10,747 nt of DNA from VRUE01 sp046733315 (lineage in GTDB: Bacteria; Actinomycetota; Thermoleophilia; Solirubrobacterales; 70-9). This document shows positions 6,167-10,747 of this stretch, in pieces. Every line of letters begins with the position of its first letter. Within the stretch, counting starts at the first letter, position 1. The stretch covers positions 1 to 10,747 of the forward strand of contig JBKPOV010000203.1 of NCBI GenBank assembly GCA_046733315.1, given 5' to 3'. The position numbers and the translations under genes were made by a program. The notes beneath the pieces are model-generated. The model was not told the DNA's origin, did no database searches, and saw only the letters and a list, made by a program, of their open reading frames with translations.

Positions 6167-7167
6167 CGGACTCACCGGAGCAGGCGCTCGAGCGCGCGGC
6201 GTTAGCGGGAATTCACTGCCTGCGCATCCCGACGCCGTTCGCGGTTGGGCGGGTCAACTGCTACCTGATCGAGGACGAACCGCTCACCCTTGTCGATACC
6301 GGCCCGAACTCGGGCAAGGCGCTCGACGAGTTGCAGTCCCAGCTGTCCGAGCGCGGCCACTCGATCGCCGACCTCGAGCTGCTGATCATTACCCACCAGC
6401 ACATCGACCACCTCGGCTTGGCCGAGATCGTCGTGCAGCGCTCTGGCGCGGGGGTAGCTGCGCTGGGAGCCGCGACAGAGCGGCTTGCCAATTTCGACGA
6501 GGACGCCGAGGCGGAGGACCGCTTCGCCGTCGAACTGATGCTGCGCAACGGCATTCCCGAGGAGGTGACGGTGGCGCTGCGCAGCGTCTCACGCAGCTTC
6601 CGCGGCTGGGGCTCACACGTCGTGGTCACCCAGCCGCTCGAGGACGGCCAGGCGCTTGGCTTCGCCGACCGCACCCTGCGGGCACTCCACCGTCCCGGCC
6701 ACAGTCCCTCCGACACCGTCTTCTGGGATGAGGAGCGAAAGATCCTGCTCGCTGCCGATCACCTGATCGCCCACATCTCCTCGAACCCCTTGATCAGCCG
6801 CCCGCTCGACGGAGCGGCCGAGCGCCCCCAAGCGCTCGTCACCTACATCGAGTCGATGCGCAAGACCCGCCAGATGCCGGCCGAGATCGTCCTCTCCGGT
6901 CACGGCGAGCCGATCGTCGACCACGTCGCCTTGATCGACGACCGGATCGCCAAGCACGAACGGCGCAAGGAGAAGATCCACAAGCTGATCGCAGAACAGC
7001 CCCGCAGTGGCTTCGATATCGCTCAAGCGATCTGGGGCAACGTCGCCGTCACCCAGGCTTTCCTCACTCTCTCCGAGGTGATCGGCCACGCAGACCTCCT
7101 CGTCAACGAAGGGCGTGTCCGCGAAGCCAGCGACGGGGCTGTAATCCACTACGAAGCGGTCCCGTAG
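6163..7167 (+). CDS. MBL-fold metallo-hydrolase with C-terminal helical/winged-helix region (LACTB2-like)
   Basis: 334 residues. The metallo-beta-lactamase motifs are complete: THQHIDH (77-83) for the dinuclear site, His180 in RPGHSPSD, Asp199 in AADH and His247 in LSGHGEP. After about residue 255 an alpha-helical segment (KHERRKEKIHKLIAEQ) leads into a winged-helix-like tail ending LLVNEGRVRE. This resembles the hydrolase plus extra domain of LACTB2/RNase-like or thioesterase-like MBL proteins. The substrate is unknown. The GTG start at 6163 overlaps the mutase stop (GTGA) and fits the coupled layout. A longer open frame upstream lies inside the mutase and is not used. Partnership with a HIT enzyme and a mutase hints at nucleotide or sugar housekeeping, but this is weak. 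Confidence 0.87.
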   Translation: MTDSPEQALERAALAGIHCLRIPTPFAVGRVNCYLIEDEPLTLVDTGPNSGKALDELQSQLSERGHSIADLELLIITHQHIDHLGLAEIVVQRSGAGVAALGAATERLANFDEDAEAEDRFAVELMLRNGIPEEVTVALRSVSRSFRGWGSHVVVTQPLEDGQALGFADRTLRALHRPGHSPSDTVFWDEERKILLAADHLIAHISSNPLISRPLDGAAERPQALVTYIESMRKTRQMPAEIVLSGHGEPIVDHVALIDDRIAKHERRKEKIHKLIAEQPRSGFDIAQAIWGNVAVTQAFLTLSEVIGHADLLVNEGRVREASDGAVIHYEAVP

Positions 7168-7173
7168 CGGTCG

Positions 7174-7259
7174 CCGGGGCCGCTGCTTCGTCCGGCCTTG
7201 GCGTTAAGTTCGTTGGCGTGGGCGGCATGGCCGTACCGGCTCGATAAAGCGGCCCCCGG
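7174..7259 (+). repeat. Imperfect inverted repeat in GC-rich intergenic leader
   Basis: CCGGGGCCGCT (7174-7184) pairs with AGCGGCCCCCGG (7248-7259) with one bulged base, enclosing 63 nt. A further segment, GTTCGTTGGCG inside the loop, could pair with CGCACGAAC just outside it. That would make a pseudoknot or an alternative fold. It lies after the MBL gene and before the gene at 7311, so it is either a 3' end or a structured leader. I recognise no known riboswitch in it. Confidence 0.4.
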
Positions 7260-7293
7260 TGGCGCACGAACGCCAGCCGAGGGCCTGACCAAA

Positions 7294-7309
7294 AGGAGGC
7301 CACTCTCCT
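7294..7309 (+). promoter_or_regulatory. Shine-Dalgarno with self-occluding hairpin
   Basis: A strong AAGGAGG (7293-7299) precedes the ATG at 7311. AGGAG (7294-7298) is complementary to CTCCT (7305-7309) across a six-base loop, so a small hairpin could hide the ribosome-binding site. The strength of the site supports the start chosen for the next gene. Confidence 0.5.
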
Positions 7310-7310
7310 C

Positions 7311-7733
7311 ATGGCTGAGAACGATCCTATGAAGGACCAGATGCCGGTCCGCCTCGACGTCCCCCGGCGCGACCGCAAGTTCCTCAAAGAGATCTTGACG
7401 ATGGCCCGCGACGGCATCCGCGAAGAGCTCTCCGAGCACGGCGAAGGTCTGCGCGAACCGCGTCGCCTGCGTCGCGAGCAAGCGGCCTACGAGCGTCTGC
7501 TCAGCGCTATCGAGGAGCAGCAGGTCGTTGCCGATCCCGAGCTTTGCGCCGTTCTGGCTGAGCTGGCAAAGATCGTCGACGAGGGCAACGAGTACTCGCG
7601 CGTGATTGCAGAGCACAGGGCGATGCGAGGCCTGCTCGCTTCGCTCGAGCGGCGGGGGGTGTGCGGCTCGAGGCGCAGCGGCCTGCGCGCCGCAATACGC
7701 TGCGAGGGCAGCTGCCCCACCCCACGTCACTGA
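7311..7733 (+). CDS. Hypothetical helical protein
   Basis: 140 residues, not recognised. From residue 13 it is strongly charged and predicted helical: VRLDVPRRDRKFLKEIL, then DGIREELSEHGEGLREPRRLRREQAAYERLLSAIEE in segments, and a third helix AVLAELAKIVDEGNEYSRVIAEHRAMRGLL. There is no signal peptide or membrane span. The last about 28 residues (after LLASLERR) turn Arg/Cys/Gly-rich and low in pattern. They look like read-through of a former intergenic region, so the original stop may have been lost. The ATG has a near-perfect Shine-Dalgarno. It converges with the DUF2283 gene, leaving a 21-base gap. A small regulatory or scaffold protein is possible; no function is assigned. Confidence 0.7.
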   Translation: MAENDPMKDQMPVRLDVPRRDRKFLKEILTMARDGIREELSEHGEGLREPRRLRREQAAYERLLSAIEEQQVVADPELCAVLAELAKIVDEGNEYSRVIAEHRAMRGLLASLERRGVCGSRRSGLRAAIRCEGSCPTPRH

Positions 7734-7754
7734 ATTTCAGAGACCGTTACGAGC

Positions 7755-7982
7755 TCAGGCAGCGGCACCGTGCGTACTTGCGGGCGCGGGCAGCGTTGCA
7801 AGCACCTCTGCCGGTAGGCGCTTGCTTGCAGACCAGACCTCGACCGCCACGACCTCATCGGTGGCCGAGTCGTGATCCACCAGCCCCCACTCGACCTCCT
7901 CGCTCACGACGTCTGAAGAATCTCCGGTCGGAAGCCAGGCGATGTCAGCCTCACGATCGTAATAGGCAAATTTCGCGCTCAT
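7755..7982 (-). CDS. DUF2283-family small protein (antitoxin-like partner)
   Basis: 75 residues. YYDREADIAWL (7-17) followed by VSEEVEWGLVDHDSATDEVVAVEVWSASKRL in segments (26-56) is the DUF2283 pattern: a YDpeaD-type strand, then a central strand and the I/V-E-I/V-x-x-A-S-K-R-L motif. Genes of this family often sit beside DUF4258 genes and are annotated as putative antitoxins. That is contextual knowledge, not shown here. ATG 7982 is preferred because it puts the first strand at the normal distance. A TTG at 8018 would overlap the upstream stop as TTGA and add 12 atypical residues; neither has a good Shine-Dalgarno. The tail after LPAEVLATL is Ala/Pro-rich and unstructured. Confidence 0.82.
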   Translation of the reverse strand: MSAKFAYYDREADIAWLPTGDSSDVVSEEVEWGLVDHDSATDEVVAVEVWSASKRLPAEVLATLPAPASTHGAAA

Positions 7983-8014
7983 AGACTCAGAATAGCTTTT
8001 GTAGACACAACCTC

Positions 8015-8281
8015 TCAAGAGGGTCGACCGCTGTCCCGCAGTGGCCAGGCACTGACGACGCAGGCTGCACTGGTATCGCCTCCGGCTGGGTTGTCATAAA
8101 TGACGGCGAACTTGCAGCCGTCTGATCGGGCGCTGTAGACGCGCCAGTCCGCATCGCCCCGATTGACCTCGCGGATTTCGTGTCCCTCTCGAACGGCTTC
8201 CTCGACATCGAACCGGCTCAAGCCTCGTTGTCCGAGCCGAAGCTCGGCGTGGTCGGTCCAGATGAAACGCTCGATGGCCAC
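8015..8281 (-). CDS. DUF4258-family protein (putative toxin)
   Basis: 88 residues. The DUF4258 core is clear: WTDHAELRLGQRGLSRFDVEEAV (8-30; the HAxxRxxxRGLS-x-x-xVEEAV pattern), then WRVYS (46-50), a CKFAVIYD strand (56-63) and a closing CVVSAW strand (74-79). The fold resembles RelE/BrnT-type small nucleases and these proteins are often paired with DUF2283, as here (33 bases upstream of it). Toxin activity is inferred, not demonstrated. The GTG start at 8281 places the core at residue 8; no Shine-Dalgarno is evident. It lies back to back with a decayed recombinase, suggesting that it arrived with a mobile element. Confidence 0.82.
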   Translation of the reverse strand: MAIERFIWTDHAELRLGQRGLSRFDVEEAVREGHEIREVNRGDADWRVYSARSDGCKFAVIYDNPAGGDTSAACVVSAWPLRDSGRPS

Positions 8282-8297
8282 GTCGCGCGAAGATTAG

Positions 8298-8492
8298 GCG
8301 TCGCGCAGGCGACTCAGATCTCGCATTACGCTCCACCAGTGTCGGCATACCTTCGCGTCCCCGATGATCGCGGCCGGTGTCAATGCCAAGTCACACAGCA
8401 CTCAGTACGTAACCAAAACCGCCGCGCCGCATAGACCCACTGGCGCACCAACTGGCGTACCAGACCCGAATGTCAGCGAAAATCCGCTCTAG
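8298..8492 (+). pseudogene. Decayed tyrosine recombinase (phage integrase) C-terminal fragment
   Basis: In the frame of 8331 the translation reads ITLHQCRHTFAS then PMIAAGVNAK (8325-8390). This is the box-II H-x-x-R-H-T-F-A-S region and following helix of actinobacterial phage integrases. After NAK the expected YMGH with the catalytic tyrosine region is lost and replaced by unrelated residues. The frame continues through TGAPTGVPDP to a TAG at 8490-8492, 23 bases inside the next gene. An in-frame TAG at 8295 closes it upstream, and there is no start. Catalytic domain, N-terminal domains and tyrosine are all missing, so it is a dead remnant. Confidence 0.72.
8439..8462 (+). repeat. 12-bp tandem repeat in integrase scar
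   Basis: ACTGGCGCACCA is followed immediately by ACTGGCGTACCA, 11 of 12 bases identical. It is flanked by AGACCC on both sides (8433-8438 and 8462-8467, the second overlapping the unit by one base). It lies in the tail of the integrase remnant just before the lipid kinase. It could be integrase C-terminal coding repeat or part of an old attachment site. Confidence 0.5.
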
Positions 8493-9447
8493 AAAGCTCC
8501 GCAAGTCCGCCAAGAAGCGGATGCTGATCATCGTCAATCCGTACGCGACGACCGTCTCGGACCGGCTTAAGAACCTCGTGGTCTACGCGCTGCAGGGGCG
8601 TTATGAGGTGGAAACGGTCGCCACCGAGGCGCAGAATCACGCGACGGAGATCGGGCGGGAGGTGCGGGACCACGGCTATGACGTGGTTGTCGCCTTCGGC
8701 GGCGACGGGACGCTGAATGAGGTGGTCAACGGACTGGCGGGCACCGACGTGCCCGTCTCCGTCATCCCGGGTGGGTCGACCAACGTTGTCTGCAGGACGC
8801 TGGGCATCCCCAACGACGTCGTCGATGCGACCGAGCACCTGCTGGCGCTGGTCGACGATTGGCAGCCGCGGCGGATCGACCTCGGCATGGCCGATCATCG
8901 CCACTTCGTCTTCTCCTGCGGGGCGGGCATCGACGCCACGGTCGTCAAGCGCGTTGACGCCCACCCGCGGCTGAAGTCGGCCGCCGGGCCCTACTACTTC
9001 ACCTGGGCCGCGGTCTCAGCCTTTTACCGCTCCTACTTGCACAACCCAGTCCGCTTGCGAGCCCAGATCGGCGGCGAAGCCGTCGAGGGAGTCACCGCAC
9101 TTGCCCAGAACTCCGATCCCTTCACCTACTTCGCCAGCAAACCGGTGCGCGTCTGCGAGGGCGTCGCGATCGACGACGGGACGCTGGCGCTTGGCGTACT
9201 CCGGCGGGCCGCCCAACGCGACATGCCGACCCTGATCACGCGCATCTTCAGCGAGAAACGGCCGGCGGCGCAGCATCGCCAGATCCAGCATTTCGCCGGC
9301 ATCGCCGGGGCGAGAATCGAATCGATTTCGGCGACCAAGGACGGTGTCACCCGGCCCTTCCCGGTCCAGGTCGATGGTGATTACATCGGCGAGCGGACCG
9401 AGCTCGAGCTCAAGGTCGACCCGGGGGCGCTGACGATCGTCGCCTGA
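8470..9447 (+). CDS. Diacylglycerol kinase-family lipid kinase
   Basis: 325 residues, DAGK/YegS/LCB5 catalytic family, which phosphorylates diacylglycerol or a related lipid at the membrane face to make phosphatidic-acid-type products. LIIVNPYATT (19-28) opens the domain. The nucleotide loop FGGDGTLNEVVNG spans 76-88 and IPGGSTNVVCRTLGIPND (99-116) is the second signature. A beta-sandwich C-terminal domain ends with FPVQVDGDYIGE, the usual D-G-E/D-x-x-G region. ATG 8470 has no Shine-Dalgarno and lies inside the integrase remnant. The in-frame ATG at 8521 (residue 18) would start directly before the LIIVNP strand as most family members do, and may be the ancestral start. The first 17 residues are very basic (SRKLRKSAKKR), which could help membrane binding. 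Confidence 0.9.
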   Translation: MSAKIRSRKLRKSAKKRMLIIVNPYATTVSDRLKNLVVYALQGRYEVETVATEAQNHATEIGREVRDHGYDVVVAFGGDGTLNEVVNGLAGTDVPVSVIPGGSTNVVCRTLGIPNDVVDATEHLLALVDDWQPRRIDLGMADHRHFVFSCGAGIDATVVKRVDAHPRLKSAAGPYYFTWAAVSAFYRSYLHNPVRLRAQIGGEAVEGVTALAQNSDPFTYFASKPVRVCEGVAIDDGTLALGVLRRAAQRDMPTLITRIFSEKRPAAQHRQIQHFAGIAGARIESISATKDGVTRPFPVQVDGDYIGERTELELKVDPGALTIVA

Positions 9448-9528
9448 TCGTCGGGCGGTTGGCCGGCAAAGAGCATCCGCACGTAGCTCAGACGCAAGCT
9501 TTCGAGGTCTTCGGCCGTTGGATTGGCA

Positions 9529-10188
9529 ATGGCAGTGCTGAGCGAGCAGTCGAACAGTTCCCGCACAAGCGATGCCGAGCTTTGCGTGATCCTCTGCGCG
9601 GACAGCTCGGCGATGCGCCGCCGCATCGTCTACGCACTCACCGAGCACGACCTGCAGGTCTCGCTGACCGAGGCGGACGACCCACAGCAGCTCTGTGAGC
9701 TGGACTGCGTAGATGAGGAGGCGATCGTCGTCTTCGCCTGCGACGTCGACCTGCCGCGCGAGATGGCGACGCTGCGACGCCTGCGACGCGAGCTGCGCGA
9801 GCCGGCGGTCGTCGCGGTTTCGCCGATCGCGACCGGGATGGGTGTGCGGCGCGCGCTCGACGCCGGCGCCGACGGAGTCGTCTTCGAGTCGGAGCTGGAA
9901 TCCACCCTGGCGGTCGCGGTGCGCGCGGTGGCAAGCGGCCAGTCGGTAGTCCCGCGCAAGCTCCGCGCCAGCGTCGAGCGACCGGCCTTTTCCCACCGCG
10001 AGCGCCAGGTGCTCTCCTTCGTCTCACGCGGTCTCACCAATGCCCAGATCGCTGAGCAGCTCTACCTCTCCGAGAGCACGATCAAGAGCCACCTCTCCTC
10101 TGCCTTCTCAAAGTTCGGCGTGCGCTCGCGCAAGGAGGCCGCCACGCTCTTCCTCGAGCTTGAACAAGCGAAAGGGTTGACCGCATGA
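9529..10188 (+). CDS. LuxR/NarL-type response regulator with degenerate receiver
   Basis: 219 residues. The C-terminal helix-turn-helix (155-205) is textbook LuxR: SHRERQVLSFVSRGLTN, AQIAEQLYLSESTIKSHLS, then FSKFGVRSRKEA. The N-terminal about 130 residues have a receiver layout: CVILCADSSAMRRRI with Asp25, then IVVFACDVDLP with Asp72/74, VAVSP with Ser98, and the last strand GADGVVFES. The lysine expected after that last strand is missing (FES instead of a K-containing end), so phosphorylation-dependent switching is doubtful. ATG 9529 is chosen; an in-frame TTG at 9523 adds two residues. No sensor kinase is nearby. Its TGA overlaps an ATG (ATGA) that opens the broken aminotransferase region, suggesting that it once regulated, or was co-transcribed with, a sugar gene. 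Confidence 0.88.
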   Translation: MAVLSEQSNSSRTSDAELCVILCADSSAMRRRIVYALTEHDLQVSLTEADDPQQLCELDCVDEEAIVVFACDVDLPREMATLRRLRRELREPAVVAVSPIATGMGVRRALDAGADGVVFESELESTLAVAVRAVASGQSVVPRKLRASVERPAFSHRERQVLSFVSRGLTNAQIAEQLYLSESTIKSHLSSAFSKFGVRSRKEAATLFLELEQAKGLTA

Positions 10189-10380
10189 TTACCGCGACAG
10201 AGCCGACATGGCGCTACCACTCGCCACCCGGTAGTCGCGCGGGTCGCCGACGACGCCACGGTCACGCTCGGTACCGAGGTCGAAGACTTCGAGCGGAACT
10301 TCGCCGCCTACTGCGAGAGCGATGAGGCGGTCAGCCGGCGACCCCCGCATGGTCCAGTACGGGGACACCGCGTCCGGTGA
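10185..10380 (+). pseudogene. Remnant of DegT/DnrJ/EryC1-type sugar aminotransferase N-terminus
   Basis: The ATG at 10185 overlaps the regulator's stop (ATGA) but its frame soon turns Arg-rich and stops. In another frame, from about 10228, the translation contains LGTEVEDFERNFAAYC followed by ESDEAV. This matches the G-P-E-V-x-x-F-E-x-x-F-A-x-Y-x-x-x-x-x-A-V segment near the N-terminus of PLP sugar aminotransferases. Just after AV, where the family has G-x-x-S-G-T-x-A-L, homology vanishes and a TGA follows at 10378. So a frameshift lies upstream and the whole catalytic body has been deleted. The family would transaminate keto-sugar nucleotides such as products of CDP- or dTDP-sugar dehydratases. 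Confidence 0.55.
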
Positions 10381-10392
10381 CCCGGTCGTGTC

Positions 10393-10737
10393 CTAGATCG
10401 CTGCGGTGCCGCTCGGCGGCGTCAGCCTGTCCAGCTCAGCCAGGTAGACGAGCACTGAGTGATTGGCAAGCCGGCTCACGGTGGTGCCTTGTCTGGCCGC
10501 CTCACGCTCCAGCAGCCTCCAGGTGTGTTCGTCGACGGCCAGATCAAGGGCGACGGCTGGCTCATCGTCAGCCTCCCCAGATGAGCGCAGAATCCCGAGT
10601 GGAGAGCGTCCAGATTCAAGCCCGCGAGTAAAGTCGCCCACCGCCACCCGTACCCCGGTGGGGATGTCGGAGTCGAGAAAAGCTTCGATTCCGCTGCAAG
10701 CAAGTGTGCCGAGAGCGACTTTGACGTTGCGCACCAC
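10393..10737 (-). CDS. Hypothetical protein with ribbon-helix-helix-like C-terminus
   Basis: 114 residues from a GTG at 10737. The frame stays open to the window edge, so the true start may lie outside. The family is not recognised. The N-terminal half (KVALGTLACSGIEAFL, IPTGVRVAVGDFTRGL) has mixed strand/helix character. The C-terminal part, VALDLAVDEHTWRLLEREA then ARQGTTVSRLANHSVLVYLAEL (residues 62-103), has the strand plus two-helix pattern of CopG/MetJ-type ribbon-helix-helix DNA-binding proteins, so an antitoxin or regulator is possible. It is convergent with the LuxR gene and its aminotransferase remnant and ends 12 bases after the latter. The function claim is weak. Confidence 0.6.
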   Translation of the reverse strand: MVRNVKVALGTLACSGIEAFLDSDIPTGVRVAVGDFTRGLESGRSPLGILRSSGEADDEPAVALDLAVDEHTWRLLEREAARQGTTVSRLANHSVLVYLAELDRLTPPSGTAAI

Positions 10738-10747
10738 TCCATATAAC

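Noticed and set aside
4760..6175. 471-residue minus-strand open frame opposite the mutase gene
   Set aside because: It is a mirror of the high-GC coding strand with no recognisable domain. The plus-strand protein has every mutase motif.
9381..9626. Minus-strand 81-residue frame with a protein-like middle (NPTAEDLESLRLSYVRMLF)
   Set aside because: It overlaps the ends of two convincing plus-strand genes, has no ribosome-binding site and no family I recognise. It is probably a chance mirror frame, though 9448-9528 is oddly coding-like on this strand.
8473..9996. Long minus-strand frames opposite the lipid kinase and regulator
   Set aside because: Mirror frames of high-GC coding sequence; no motif or start signal supports them.

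Overview
The window looks like chromosome from a high-GC actinobacterium. The evidence is a strong G/C bias at third codon positions, frequent GTG and TTG starts, 1-4 base gene overlaps, a sulfur carrier closely resembling mycobacterial CysO, and an Ap4A-phosphorylase-type HIT protein. A Thermoleophilia/Solirubrobacterales-like lineage is a guess from the general feel of the proteins. No rRNA, tRNA or CRISPR array is visible.

Region 1 (1-3180, minus strand). Transcription appears to start near 3120-3130 and runs through a complete SAM-I riboswitch (3000-3112) with an intrinsic terminator (2954-2984). Next come a threonine-synthase-family PLP enzyme (1696-2928) and, overlapping it by one base, a CysO-type sulfur carrier ending in Gly-Gly (1424-1696). 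A SAM riboswitch in front of a threonine-synthase homologue paired with a sulfur carrier points to methionine/homocysteine synthesis, not threonine synthesis. This is the most interesting system in the window. Downstream lie a glucose-1-phosphate cytidylyltransferase (577-1317) and the start of an NAD-dependent sugar epimerase/dehydratase (1-515), a CDP-sugar pair for surface polysaccharide. Two long inverted repeats bracket the cytidylyltransferase gene: a nested 116-nt palindrome (1309-1424) and an RBS-overlapping hairpin (527-575).

Region 2 (3191-7310, plus strand). A CorA-type Mg2+ channel is followed by a tightly overlapping trio: HIT nucleotide hydrolase/phosphorylase, phosphomannomutase/phosphoglucomutase (TTG start) and an MBL-fold hydrolase with a C-terminal winged-helix-like region (GTG start). 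The mutase can supply the hexose-1-phosphate used by the sugar-nucleotide genes of region 1. The trio is followed by a GC-rich region of inverted repeats that leads to a small unknown gene with a strong, possibly occluded Shine-Dalgarno.

Region 3 (7311-8492) has an accessory character. It holds an unknown helical protein, a minus-strand DUF4258/DUF2283 pair (toxin-antitoxin-like) and the decayed C-terminal piece of a tyrosine recombinase that runs into the start of the next gene. This looks like the scar of an integrated element.

Region 4 (8470-10747). A diacylglycerol-kinase-family lipid kinase is followed by a LuxR-type regulator with a degenerate receiver domain. Its stop overlaps the start of what remains of a DegT/DnrJ/EryC1-type sugar aminotransferase, now a short out-of-frame fragment. 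A convergent gene with a ribbon-helix-helix-like C-terminus enters from the right edge. Sugar-nucleotide genes at both ends, plus gene debris between, suggest a rearranged polysaccharide locus. No stretch over 300 bases lacks a gene.
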